DNA from: Apis mellifera
Taxonomy: Eukaryota > Arthropoda > Insecta > Hymenoptera > Apidae
Direction of reading: 5' to 3'
Length of the DNA stretch: 64,000 nucleotides
Assembly (NCBI RefSeq): GCF_003254395.2
Contig: NC_037653.1
Coordinates: 5,896,283 to 5,960,282 of the forward strand
A program made the translations under genes and the position numbers. Shown here piece after piece: positions 47,960 to 60,600 of this stretch. The notes beneath the pieces were generated by a model, which was given only the letters and a program-made list of their open reading frames with translations, had not been told where the DNA came from and did no database searches. Each line of letters begins with the position of its first letter. Position 1 is the first letter of the stretch.

Positions 47960-48758
47960 GTGTATGTATATTTCCACGACGAGCAATAACGCTGAGATTT
48001 GCGTGCGCGAAAAGAGAAATCATGTATGCCGTGTGTAAGTCTACTGTTTTCATCTCTCTTTTTTTTTTCTTTTGTAAATATGCAATTTTTTTTCTTTTTT
48101 TTTTTTTTTTTACCCAGCTGTCAGAACAGCCAGAATCATTTGGAATGATTTTGCGAATCATTCGTCCGACCGATCGTTCGTTAAAATATTCGTAAAATTA
48201 TCCCAAAATTATGATACTTTTGTCGTAATGCTAATCATAAAGAGCGTAATTAATGTAAGCGAGAGGAGAAAAGAAAAAAATTGTACAGCAAGTGCAAAAT
48301 GCACGAAGGGACACGGGTTGTCTCGTCGAAAATAAAAAAAAAAAAAAAATAAAAAGGAAAGAAAGAAAGAAAGACGAAATATACATACGTAATAAACATG
48401 GTTCTTCCAAGTAAAAAAAAAAAAAAAAAACACATCATCCTTTTCATGCATTTCTTTATTTTGATCGAGAAAATTCCAATGAAAAAAACGAGTTTGTTTT
48501 ATTTTATTAATTTTTATTAAATTATATTAAAATAATATTAGTAATAATAATAATGATCGTTTCATCGATAAAATATTTTCAAAGAAATTTTGAAAGGAAA
48601 TTATCGTATCCTCGAAAATATACATAGCTAAATAAAAATATCGATTTAGAGACATGGATTCGTCGTGAAATAATGTAAATTTTATACGAAACTGTTATTG
48701 TTTTTCTTTTAGTGTATATAGACAATGCATACGTCGAAACGTAATCACGTATCGAATT

Positions 48759-48802
<44 letters not shown>

Positions 48803-49292
48803 GTTCCCAACATTGGACGTATTTCGATACAGCAATATATCAATATTGCACGTGAGATTGATACGATTTCCACGCGTCATTTCTAGGAAATTATTCTACA
48901 CGTATGCGCGCTCCGTTTCTTTCTTTTTTTTTTTTTTTTTTTTTTTTTTCTTTTTTTCAATACATTGGATACCTCTTCTTTTCGTTATTTATTTTATTTA
49001 TATCTGGAAGAAGAGAAGAAATTTTTATCACGAGGGCGGTTGAACCAGTTCGAAAATATTCGAATAATTAAATACAATATTATAATAAAATACAAATGTT
49101 ATATTTGTTGCACGTTAAATGGCCAATATATATCATAAAATCATTCAAAACTTATTGAATTATATTGAAATAGTTGAATTTGAATTTTAAAAATTAACCA
49201 TTTTATCCGCAACGATTGTGATTTTTTTATAATCAGACAGTTTATTATTTTTAATTTTATTACAAAATCGCTATTTTTGGAGGTTAATCGGC
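46571..49292. other. Convergent intergenic space and presumed 3' UTR of the minus-strand gene
   Basis: No gene recognised. It contains TA repeats (46926-46945, 47925-47955), several A or T homopolymers up to about 38 nt (48765-48797) and AT-rich filler. Two overlapping AATAAA signals on the minus strand lie at 48988-48998, about 295 nt past the stop of the minus-strand gene. Confidence 0.6.
48988..48998 (-). terminator. Candidate poly(A) signals of the minus-strand gene
   Basis: TTTATT at 48988-48993 and at 48993-48998 on the plus strand read as AATAAA on the minus strand, about 295 nt downstream of the stop at 49293. Distance and position fit; no transcript evidence. Confidence 0.35.
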
Positions 49293-49483
49293 TTAAATCG
49301 AATATTCGAAAGTGGAATATTTCTGGGGCGATCCCGCAGCCTGTGTCTGAGGCGATGAAGCGGAAGTTGACGAAGGTACATTGTTAGTCGTTCTTGTATT
49401 CAATGGCGCTTTTGGAGGTAACGAATTTTTGTTGCGCATCTTCAGATTTGGTTCGAGTGTTGCGTTACCACTGTGTGGACGAC
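49293..49483 (-). CDS. Minus-strand gene, last coding exon
   Basis: After acceptor ATATTTAG it reads RPHSGNATLEPNLKMR, then NKNSLPPKAPLNTRTTNN, and ends FEYSI with TAA at 49293-49295. Low-complexity Ser/Thr/Pro/Ala composition. An alternative acceptor 13 nt inside the exon (CACACAG) would match an alternative donor of the preceding exon and also stays in frame. Confidence 0.7.
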
Positions 49484-51794
49484 CTAAATATTAAAATTTT
49501 AAAATCAAAATAACGAATAGGTGATAAAATTTAATAAAAATCCATTTCGTACGATTGTTATCTACAGTTGGTAAAGAGAATAACGGATCAATCTGAATTT
49601 TAATAAAATTGAACAGGGAGAAAATTTTAATGGATAAATAATATATACTTTCATCAACTTTTCATTAAAGGTAACGTATGTATTTCTGTCGTGAAAATTA
49701 AACATAATATATATATATATATCGTTCTTGAAACGAGATCAGTTTACTTGTTATCCTTTGAGCAAGATATTTTACTTTGATATGATAAGGAAAAGGAATT
49801 TTTTTTTTCTTACTCGCACAATAAATGAAGCAGAAGAACAATTTTTAAAAAATTATCAAATACAAAAATGAATATTTTTAAGTGGATTTGTCATTTATGC
49901 AGAATATATTTTACAATTTCTTATAGAAAAGAATATCCATTTCTAGTAAATTTAATATCGTATCGTTCGGTATTTCTCTTTAAAAATAATGTGGAAAAAA
50001 TTAAACATATTGGATATTAAGAATATTAAATTTTTATCCACTTTGACTAGAGAATTTAGCAATTTCTATTCCATTTTTTCCTTCTTTTTTTTTCGTAATA
50101 ATTTCATTAATTTTTTAATCTAACTAATAATTATAAGAATCATCCTTTCGTGTAAATGACGAAAACTTGTTCGAAAGTATTAGAAGGAAGAGATGTGAAG
50201 TGTTAAATGTGAATGTGCTGTTTGCAGTTCCTTTCTTTCTTTCTCTCTTTCTTTTTTTTTTTTTTACTTTCCTCTTAACTGACTCAGCATTCTCGAGAAA
50301 ATCCCCGGTGAGTTTTCTTCGGGCTTTTTGTCTTCGTTATTCTCGTGATTAGGATTCCGACGCAGAATGCGACTCAACGATCCTGCTCGAGGGTGAAATA
50401 TTTTTTTCGACGTGCCGTCTTTATCCACAAGCTTCAGCATCCTGCCCAAAGAGTTGCTCTTCTCTTTTTTCGATGTCTCCTCGCTAGAGCATTCTATAGA
50501 TTTAATTGGATTCTGACGAAACAAAGACATTTTCAACATTAATTTCCTATCTCCAAGAGTATCGCGAACGGATTAATGAATCGTCAATACTTTTTTTTTT
50601 TTTTTTTAAAGATTAAAAAGAAGACTATTAGACGAATGAATGAATTAGGCGAATGATCGTAGCACATAATTTTAAAAAATTGGAAATTTTCGAGAGAAGC
50701 GTGATAGTGATTCAATCATCGTATAAGTTATCGTGTATGAAAAAAAATTATATGGAAAAAAGTTGGGGAGGGAATACATCTTTCGGTCAGAGAAATTTAT
50801 ACACACACATTTTTGACAAGATAGAAATTGCTCACCGTATCGCTGTTGACATGGGGTGATTTATCCGTGACAGGTGTCTGAGAACGTTGCTTAAACATTT
50901 TCCCCATTCTATTAAGCGTGGCAGTCTTCAATTTTCTGGCATCCTGTCTGACAGTTTCAGCCCTCGAGAGTCTTTGAGTCAACTGCTCGGGCCTATCTTT
51001 TTTCTTCGAAACATCTTCATCCTCGTCTGTGCCTAAGATAAACGAATCCGATTGTTAAGGTTGATTTTTTTCCCTTTTTCCCCCTCCCCTCTCACCCGTA
51101 ATACATTACCATTTCTCTCGATCCTTGATGGGCCTTGATTTAAATTTAAATTGAAATTTTCTCGGGTAATATTTCTTTTAAAGGGAAGAAATGGAAAGCG
51201 TGTATGTGTATTTTACATAATTTTTCTTTTTCACACCTCTTTCGCGTCGTTTCCAATAATAATCGAACGAATTCTCTTTTCAAATTACGAATTATTTAAA
51301 AATATTTAAAAATTCACCCGAATATTTATATTTTATCCCTGATTATTACACCAATTAAATAAGATCGATATATTTCGTGAATTAAATATTTTTTACGTAT
51401 CTCGTTTTTGTTCTAATTATTTCGAAGATCGAAGATCACACAAGGAGAAAGAAACGAAATATTTGTCCGACCTCAGAATTTTTCAATACCATCTTCCTTT
51501 ACTTCTTAAGTTCCTTACTCTATAAATATTAGATATCAATAATCTATCCGTCCATTCTCCACAAAAATTCGAAACGTTTATTCGAACGTATCTATTTCCA
51601 AAAATATTCGAGCCAGCAAACTCTCGCGAGAATCCCTATCACGTTGACCGATCCATCTTCTCGAAAAATCCCTGACCTAATCTTCTTCATCCCGGAGCGA
51701 AATCTGGTTTCCCTTCTTTTTTACAGTTCGTAAAGAATACTGGTTTACTTCGTTAGCCCCCGGTTTCGAGAGAAACGTATCGTGAGATACACAC

Positions 51795-51850
<56 letters not shown>

Positions 51851-53750
51851 GAAAAATAAGGCAATAGAACTCGGATAGGATTTCTTCCGAGTGTGATCAT
51901 CAATTTGTGGACACACAATGTTTCCTTTGCGACTTCTTTTTCCACGGAACGTTCGACATCCTCGTGGTTTATGACACAGGCCGTTCTTTATCGAGGCTGG
52001 CTGGAAACGGAACGGCAGGGAGGAACGACTTTCGATTTACGAATGGCCGATTTATATATATATATATATATATAAGGACACTTATATCGTGCCTAATTGG
52101 CGCTTTTTCAGAAATAACGATGCTCATCCTTCCCATTAGGAAAGTTTCCACATTGTTCCTCCCCATTAACGAACAGTTTTTCTCCTCATCCCCTCTTCTT
52201 GCGATTTTTGCATTCATGTCAAACGTTCTTTTTTTTTTTTACCATTTTGTTTCCTCGTCGATGATTCGATTCCTTCTGCTGTTTTTTTCCCCCATGCATT
52301 GCTGTTAAATTTCAAGCTTTTCATTCGCGAAAGGTTGAAAATATCGAAAGGTGGAACAAAGGAATCGGACCGATAAAAGGAAAACGTCAATTTTTTTTTT
52401 TTTCGTTAATTCCTTTTGTACGAGTTCTTTTTGACAATTAGAATTTTAAGGTTCGAAGCGAGAATTTACAACGCGAATTACACGGTTCACAGATTCGAAT
52501 TTATCAATTTTTCTTTCTTTTCTTTTCTTTTCTTTTTTTTTTAGAATAAATTGAAATGCAAATTGAAATTCGCTCACTTTCGCGATCTTTCTTGATTACA
52601 ACAATTATTGCAGTTTTCATTAAAGGTAAATTGACCGAGGATTAGTGGTCGACAGGATTCAACGAGAATTAAAAATGCGTCGGTAAATAATAAAGTTTAG
52701 TAAATTATTAAAAATTTAATACACCATCGAATCAACGGGATAAAAACTTCTAGAAATTGGTGTTTTGTAAATGATGTGGGTAAAGAAACTTTAAAAATGC
52801 GGCAATATTATTTATAGTTATATAAAATGATAGATTAAAGAAGGATTTTCATTCATTTTTTTCTTTTTTTTCTTCCGAGCAAGTTTCTTAATTCCTTAAA
52901 TATAATCTTTGCGATAAAATTTAATGAAATCTCCTTTAATTTTACACAAAGAAGACTTAATTATCGTTTTCTCCCTTTACTACTCCCTTTAATCTTTTTC
53001 TCAAAGATATAAATACTGTTTTCGCGGTAAACAGCAATTAATCGGAGATAATAATATTTTTGTTCAAGTAAATTAGTTGTTCACTTACTTGTAGCCCGCA
53101 ATGTAATCGACTGTGAATCTCTAATTACTTCCTGTTGCGTGGAAATACGGCTCGTCGAATTGTGAGATTCATCGAAACGAGTTGCTTCTGTTGCAGCCTG
53201 TTAAATTGCACTTTTGTTATTATTTCATTTCTCAATTTTATTTCTTACAGCATAGCAAGGAGAACATAAATTTTTCTTTTTTCCTTTTTTTCTTTTCTTT
53301 TTTTTGTGGAGAGTATCGTGGAAAGTTATTTTTTTAACTCATTCAAATGTATTCTCCTTGAATTTTTTAAATTATCGATTTTTTTTATTCTAATTAATCA
53401 TAAAAGTCATAGAAATATTCATCGATATTCGAAAGCTATATATAGATATTTTGATAATTTTTATCGAGATGAAACGTATTCCAAAATATACGATAAATTG
53501 TTTGCAATTATTAATGCAGACATATATTTTTTTTTTATCAAAAAAAAATAAATAGAAAAATATTTTTTCTGATATTTTAATTAATTAATACCGGGGAGGA
53601 TGCAAATTGATGCAACTTTCCAGAATACTTTCAATTTATAATTATCGTTATGGAACGAGAATATCTAAAAGCAATAATCTTATTAACAGAAATTAAAGCG
53701 AAGCGACTTACTAATTTCTGTGGTTTCTCTTTGTGTGGACTGTCGTTCAT
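49293..53750 (-). CDS. Uncharacterised charged, Ser-rich protein with a repeated short motif (whole gene, 5 coding exons)
   Basis: Exons, in transcript order: 53712-53750, 53089-53197, 50836-51032, 50284-50512, 49293-49483. Intron phases match at every junction and the total is 765 nt (254 residues plus stop). I do not recognise the family. The protein is hydrophilic, rich in Ser, Lys, Arg and Glu, with no signal peptide, membrane segment or enzyme motif; most of it is probably disordered. Four copies of a motif [S/T/I]-[L/F]-x-R-[M/I]-[L/G] occur: TLNRMGKM (88), SLGRMLKL (136), SLSRILRR (160), IFSRMLSQ (186). ATG 53748-53750 has an in-frame TAA 15 nt upstream, which fixes the start. The exon 4/5 junction has two in-frame solutions. 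Confidence 0.75.
49484..50283 (-). other. Intron between minus-strand exons 4 and 5
   Basis: About 800 nt, strongly AT-rich, with a TA tract near 49710-49723. Nothing else recognised. Confidence 0.65.
50284..50512 (-). CDS. Minus-strand gene, coding exon 4
   Basis: After acceptor TTTCGTCAG, residues 116-191 run NPIKSIECSSEETSKKEKS, then SLGRMLKLVDKDG, SLSRILRRNP and GIFSRML. Three of the four motif copies are here. The 3' end is either 50284 (CTGA|GTCAGT, phase 1) or 50268 (GGAAA|GTAAAA, phase 2); neither donor is strong, and each pairs in frame with one acceptor of the last exon. Confidence 0.75.
50836..51032 (-). CDS. Minus-strand gene, coding exon 3
   Basis: Acceptor ATCTTAG, donor GTGAGC. 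Residues 50-115: an acidic-to-basic start (STDEDEDVSKKKDRPEQ), a probable helix (TQRLSRAETVRQDARKLKTA) leading into TLNRMGKMFKQRSQTP, and a Ser-rich end. Entry phase 1, exit phase 0. Confidence 0.8.
51033..53088 (-). other. Intron between minus-strand exons 2 and 3
   Basis: 2056 nt. It holds a perfect (AG)25 microsatellite (51799-51848), a short TA tract at 52054-52073 and several T runs. No exon recognised; adjoining exons join without one. Confidence 0.7.
51799..51848. repeat. (AG)25 microsatellite
   Basis: Fifty bases of uninterrupted AG, preceded by an ACAC/ACAG lead-in. Among the longest perfect dinucleotide tracts in the window; likely length-variable. Confidence 0.95.
53089..53197 (-). 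CDS. Minus-strand gene, coding exon 2
   Basis: Acceptor ATTTAACAG, strong donor GTAAGT. It reads AATEATRFDESHNSTSRIST and then QQEVIRDSQSITLRAT, hydrophilic and Ser/Thr-rich. Entry phase 0, exit phase 1, matching both neighbours. Confidence 0.78.
53712..53750 (-). CDS. Minus-strand gene, first coding exon
   Basis: Thirteen codons, MNDSPHKEKPQKL, before a strong donor GTAAGT (53706-53711 on the plus strand). The frame upstream of the ATG has a TAA 15 nt away, so translation cannot start earlier without another splice. The leader continues to about 53837, where a CAG acceptor after a T-rich tract is seen. Confidence 0.72.
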
Positions 53751-54357
53751 TCTTTTAGATGATTAAACAGGATTGGTAGAATCTTTGCTTTTGTTTGATC
53801 TTCTTTCAGTTGCTTCTCCCTTCAACTGCTTCTACTACTGTTTAAAGGAACGAAAAAATACGGTTCAATTTTCAAAAAAAACAAAAAAAAAAAGAGAGAG
53901 AGAAAAATACGAAGCAAAAATATTCCGATTTTCTCGTGGAATATCTTTCCTCGATTCGAAGGTAAGCCAATAAAATTACAAAATCATCCGTTGTCGAAAC
54001 GGATGTTTCGAAACCGGATGATCATTTATCTCCGCGAAACTTCAAAATTGCCACGGAACGAGTTTAAATCGGTGGAAAGTGTCACGCGTTTGCCTAAGGT
54101 GAAAAAAGGAAAAAAAAATTGGGGATAAAAATTCCCCTTTTCCTTTTTCAACGGAAAAAAATTCGTGGACGAGAGTTGAATATCAGATGGCCGATCTCTC
54201 CTCCCCCTCTTCCCCCCCCCCCCTATTTGTCGCAGACCTACCTTGTTACCACGTTTCCCCAAACCGCGACGTATTCTTCTCTCTTTCACCAACAGAACAG
54301 AAAAGTTCTCGAAGAAGATCGAAGTGTCCTCCACCCTTTTCTTCCCTTTTTACTCTT

Positions 54358-54390
<33 letters not shown>

Positions 54391-54610
54391 GTTAACGATC
54401 CACGTCGCTCATCCCTCGACGGAAGTTCTTCGACTTTGATTTCGACCTCGAGACTTCTCTTCGAGCTTGAAACATCGGCGAACGGTTAGCCTATCCTCCC
54501 GCTTTCTCTTTTTTTTTTTTTTCCGTCAACAACGTGATTCGTGAGTAGGTGGGACGAGATATTTATATATAGTTTTCACGACATTTTCTACTGGTAAAAT
54601 GCAATCATAC

Positions 54611-54656
54611 CTCGGTTGGAATCGACGTACGAGCGTTCTCCTTTCTCGTTCCTGGC
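54611..54656 (-). other. Candidate non-coding leader exon of the minus-strand gene
   Basis: A 46-nt GC-richer segment flanked on the minus strand by CATTGCAG and by CCGAG|GTATGA. It lies about 0.8 kb upstream of the first coding exon, whose own leader seems to begin at an acceptor near 53837. Offered only as a plausible 5' leader exon; the splice signals are the sole evidence. Confidence 0.3.
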
Positions 54657-57600
54657 CTGCAATGGCGGAATGATCGTTCGTTGTTTCGCGAGCTGGTAAC
54701 GTAGAGGGTGTTGGATCATTCCGTAAATGCTTTTCCACGATCACGAGATTACCGTACTTCTAATCTTTTCTCCAATGGCAACAGCTAATAATCGTGAATT
54801 CTATGTGAATTTTTCTCGTCAATGATAGACATAAACCAGTTGTTGGATCGTTGCTTTAAAATTGGAAATTTTATTTATCGGATAAATGAACGAATTTTAT
54901 TATTTGTCGTATGATAAATGCGATTAGAAAAAATTCGAATAGAAATTTTTTATTTTTCCAAGGATGGATGATCGGGTGGAAAAATGTGTTACAGGATTTT
55001 GTATTCAGAAAATTTTGCAACGTTATTTTCAATTTCAATATATATATATATACTTCGAGAGTAATGAAATACCCAGGCGTGGCATTTAATTTATGCGTTA
55101 TTTCTGTAACAGGCGGTAAACAGGAATTTTGTTTACAGTTCAATCAATTACATCGAGTTTGCATTCGACCCGTTCCCGATAAATTTATCACGATATTGGC
55201 AAGGAGTGATACAAGGAGTGATACAAGGGATCCATGGAGAAGAAATTGTATTCGGCGACGATTCGTCCTCTACATACATCGTGCTTCCTAGAAATCCCTA
55301 GCTACAAATTTCCGAATAACCACCTGTTGCTCGATATTCAATCTCTTTTGTAATAGCATTAATATGAAACTGCGTACAGCGCGATGTAAACACACGTTAA
55401 CACACGTCGGCGGATCTCGATCATCGATATTTTCCTTAACGATTATTTCGATAATTAAATTACTAAGAAAATTATCGCGAATTAAAGCAAAATGGCCGTA
55501 TAATAAAATTCCACAAAGTTTGATCCGTCGAATGTAAATTTCATCAAAATTAAATTTATTCGATTATTAAATTTTTTTTTTCCACTCCGATATTTTTAGT
55601 TCCAAATATGGAAAAATAATTTCGAATAATTTTGGATTGGATAATTCATCTCGATGAACAAGATGGGAGAGTTGATGAAATCGAGACATCATGAAATGCA
55701 AAATAGGGGCGAGATAAAGTTTCGAATTTGATATATATTCAAGTTGAGTATTCTCCGAAGACCAAAAAGCCGGTGTTTAAATTTGTTTTGAAGTTTGCGT
55801 GTCTTCTCTCGTTAACTGGAATTCAGAGAAATACTATTTCATTTCGGGCTTTAATTTCTAGATATAAGTTTCTTTTTTTTTTTTTTTTCAACCCGATACT
55901 CGAAACGAGTAAAAATTTAATTTGCATCTGGATAAAAAAATTTATCCGGAGTGATGAAGTCTTCAACGTTTTTTTTTTTACATTTTTCTTCACATCGTCT
56001 TTCTTCGTATGAAATTTCTCAACTCAGTAAATCGCCGTTCCAATGATTTCTCGAATATCTCTCTCTCTTAAAATTCCAGAATTTAATATCCTTTCTAATT
56101 TCCAATATTTATTCTTCATTGTAAGCTTACCAATTTTCCAATCCCTATCGAACATTTATCCTCGAAATCTTAATTTCTTATCTATTTTAAATCTTAATTT
56201 CTTTTTTCTAAATTTAGTTAGTATTTTATCCTCTTTTTCCTTTTTTTTTTTTTTTTTTAAGGTGTAAAAATTGCTCACCGAGCTCACGTGCGAATCGTTA
56301 ATCTATCAGAAAATCAGAAAATTGGCACGTGTTTTTTACGTTACCCAATTCAAATAGTGAAATTCGAAATCGATAACATGCTCTTTTCTTGTACGAGCTT
56401 GTCAGACACATAGGCTACATGGTTCCTTTTGTCGATACATCGATTCAATCTTTATTTTATTGTAAAAATATTTTTTTCCCTCGAAAATCGTGATATTCAC
56501 AGGGAAGATTGAAAATAGATTTCTGGAATGTTCTTCTCTTCGTCGAGAATATTTATAATGGAAAATATGATAATTAAATGGAAAGAAAAATGATTGAAAA
56601 TATTCAGAATTACTTTGCATTGATTTTTAATGAGATGCAAATTTTCCCTTTTGAAAAAGTTTATTCCTTTCCTCTTTGAAAAGACATATTCTTTTATTTT
56701 TTTTATTCTTTATAAAACTTCGAAGGAGTATATACATATATTTCACATCGAAGGATAAATGCGAAGGGAAAGGATAATTTTCAACTATCATAATTTCGAT
56801 ATGATACCAAAGTTCGTTCATTGATATATGAAATTTTTGATACATGGGTAATCCCATCCCTTATATGGATTCGAGTTCCTTCGATTCTGAGATCAGAGGA
56901 AATTTTACAACGGTTATCTAATTTAAAAAGTTTCGAACAGTACTCGAGCAAGGGATCTATAAAAGTTTGTATCTTCTTATTTTTCTTTCCCAATTTCATT
57001 CGATTTATTAGTGAAAAATAAATTTATCAAATTTATTCTCCAAGTCGATTTTTCGATTACTTCCATAGTTTCCATAGTTTTTTTTTTTTTCACTCATACG
57101 TGAAAAATTAGATTCTCAAATCAGGTTCAAAAATCGAGCCCAATCGAAATTAAACTCAACGATAATTTTTTGAAAAAAATATCAAACAAATTCATGGATT
57201 CACGCGATCGATTATCTTTTTTTATTCCATAACAGAAACAGTGGGCAAATATTCTCTAAATGTTTGTATCGTTTCGAGTATACAGTTATGAGTAATTAAA
57301 CTTCCCCCTCCCCTCCGGTTGGCAAAATTTAATCACTTTCGAAATTCGTATCATCCTGTGGATTAACAGTACACAAGGATACGGAAAACTATTAAATCGA
57401 ATTTGTTGCGCGATCGAAAATCGTATATTTCGTTTCGAAATGAAAATTTTGAAAAAAGAAAGAAAGAAGAGAGAGAGAGAAAGAAAACGATCGTGTTCCT
57501 CTACACTCTGTTACTTTCCTTCGTTACATTATATATACTTGAGAAAGTTCACAGCGATATCAAAGGGAAAGTTTGAAGAAAAACTCGTGTTCATGGAGTC

Positions 57601-60600
57601 AGCATTTTATTGAATAAGTTACGTACAGTTTCTCCCTTCTTTCCCAGTGCGAGTTTCAAGATATAGCAGCCAGTTCTTTACGAACTCTCTTTCGAAATGG
57701 TTTTTGCGACACTGCGCATCTTCGATTTATTACGCGTGAAAATGTTTTTCGATTTTCCCTTCCACGGTGAATTTTTTTTTTTAACGTCGATAATTAATTT
57801 CAGAGACAAATCTAAAATCTAGAAATATCTAATTTTTTTAACGACATCTTTTTGATCATCACTTTGCTCTGCTTCGTCCAATGAATTTTCTTTTGCCAAA
57901 AAATTCGCCAAAATTTTGTATAATTTTCGGAAGGGATGAAAGGATAAATTTTTCGAAATAAATCAAGACCAACGACTGGATTTAAAGTGGAACATTCTTT
58001 TGTCAGGTTGTGCCTCGATCGATATTCTTTCAATTCGTTTCGTGAAAAATGATACTATTTACATTTCGTTTCCAAATATTCCTTTCCGATTGATATGTAC
58101 GATGCACGATTTACAGAAAAGGTATACAATCGTGTATTCGTTTTAATGCATTCTTTCCTTCTTTCTTTCTTTTTGTATTCGTGTACATTTTATTTACAAC
58201 ACGATTGTGAGAATTGTAATTATTATACCACTTTCTAACGCGTATCTAACTATATCAAGTTTGATACGCGTTGATTAATACACCGCTGTAATTATCTAAT
58301 TATGTGAATAAATTCTGGTTACGTAATATATCAAGTTAATGATATCTGACTGATATTTGTGTGCCGCATAATTTATTTACGCCAAGCTAATTATAATCAG
58401 GAAGCACCATTCGTATAATAGCAAGACGAATATTAATGTATTCGATGGAAGGTTATTTCTATCATATATAAATCGTCGACCTCGAATTCTCTAATTCAGA
58501 ATTCGCATCAAAGAATTTAAATAGAGCGATATTCGCGAGATTCCATCCATGAAAAATTGGCTAAATAAAAATCTTCCTTTTTCTTTCTTTTTTTTTTTTT
58601 TTTATTTCATTTATATCAGATCCGTCAGAGTGAGATTGAATCGACGAATATATAGAATATCGAATTAATTACAGAGAGAAGTACGAATAATACGAAAATT
58701 TTTCAATTTTCGTAGTTGGATTAATTCGTATCATCTCCATTCCTCTAATTATCGAAAAGGAGAGACCTGACTTTAAACTCGCCAATTCGAGGGGAAAAAG
58801 GCGAGAGGGAAAAAAAAATCCCATCGCATCTTTCACCCTGAAATGAAATCCTCTTTCGAACATCATCCGAATCCACCTCGAAACAAATCTCTCCGAATCG
58901 AATCTCCTTTCAAACATTAACCGTTCGATCTCACGTTAAACCAATATATCCGTACACACTTAATCCCCGAGCTAATAGAATATTAAGGGATTGAATTGAT
59001 TAATCGGTGATTGCAATTTTACCGTTCACCACTCTTCTCTCCCCTTCTTTCATAAAGCATCGAAGTCACGAAAGCAACGAGCGAATTCGTCGAGCAAGAT
59101 AAAATATCCGCTCGAGCTTTTTTCCCTCTTTTCGTTCACAGATTCTATAACGAAGAATTCTTCGATAGATTTTAATTTCAATTTTTTTTTTTTTGAAATA
59201 ATTTTAATTTAAAATCGAAAAATTAAAAAGACACGTATCCGCGAAGAGGTTAATTCGGTTAACCTTTTAGCTAGTTCTATCTAAAAGCGTTATCCGGAAT
59301 GGCAGAAAGAGGGATAATTGACGGGCGACGAACGATCCGGTGGAAGGAAGGAAGGAAGAGCGTGGCGCGAGCTGGCGCGAGGAGAAGCGGTCCTGGATTC
59401 AGTCGGCGGCCAGGATTCGTGGCGCGCGCGTCGATGTACGTGGGCCGGCTCGCTCGTCGACCCGCACCACTTGCGCCGCGTCGCCAATCGCCGAGCGTCA
59501 CCACTCGAAACCAATCGCCCGCAGCTGGCCGCGATTTAAACCTTCGAAAAAACCCTCGATGAAATGAAGAAACAATGTTCTCGCGAATGGAAGCGTAATT
59601 TTTCCTTTCTTTCCCCCTCCCCTCTCTCTTTTCTCCACGATTCTCGAGAGAGTCATCATCAAGGGAATCGATTCATTTCTTTCGAATGTGTAAAGAAGAA
59701 GAGAGAAGGTGCGGGAAATAGCTCGAGTTAAAAGTGTTGAACGTAACGTAAATTTCTCGTCGATCTTCCCTCTTCCGACCGATCGATCGATTTCGTTTTC
59801 TTATTCAACGCAAAGTGAATACTTCCTTCATGAAGAGATCAAGATTTTTTCGAATCGAATCGGTGGATGGAACGTTTGTGTGTGTTGTGACAATAACTCG
59901 ATGATCCATTATTCGTATTCTCTCTAACTCTCTTCTGTGACAGAAATTGAGAATTGCTTTAGAAAATTAATCGTGGAAACGTATTGAATGAATTTGAAAT
60001 TGAATTGTGTCGAGAAGTGGAAAATTTATCGACAGATTTGCAGGTTAATTTTTAAGAAGATACGAGAGACCGATTAAAAATAATATTTAATTAGATTATT
60101 TTATGTTCATCATTGACATTGAATTTTTCGTTACGATTAAACAAATTTCAATTTGAAAAATTCTAGAATGATACGTCAAATATACTATAATGCACACCTC
60201 GAACTGTTCACGATCAATATTTTATAGGCGTATTTAAATTAATTTTTTTCCTCGGTAAACAACACGGTGGACGGTTTTATCAAAGCTCATTAGAAAATTT
60301 GCATCGTGATCGAAATTGGACGAAACGGATTCGTTTCGTAACGTAAACGAACGATAACTATTTCCGGAATCCTTTGACGCAACTATACAATATAGTTCAC
60401 AACTATGATCCGTACAATTCAATACGGAATGTAGAGCAGAATTTATACACGGTGAAAATTCGTCGCAATCACGAACAGAATCTATCCAGGTTTCGGATCC
60501 GAATTCATCGAAACTTAGGAGCAATTACCATAAAATGTCGATCAATCGTGATCTCAGAAATTCTCGTCCTTCTGATACTCTCGCTCAACTTGTTTAAGAC

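Noticed and set aside
57812..58033. Minus-strand open frame reading NPVVGLDLFRKIYPF
   Set aside because: Looks protein-like in part but is short, without splice partners or a known family.
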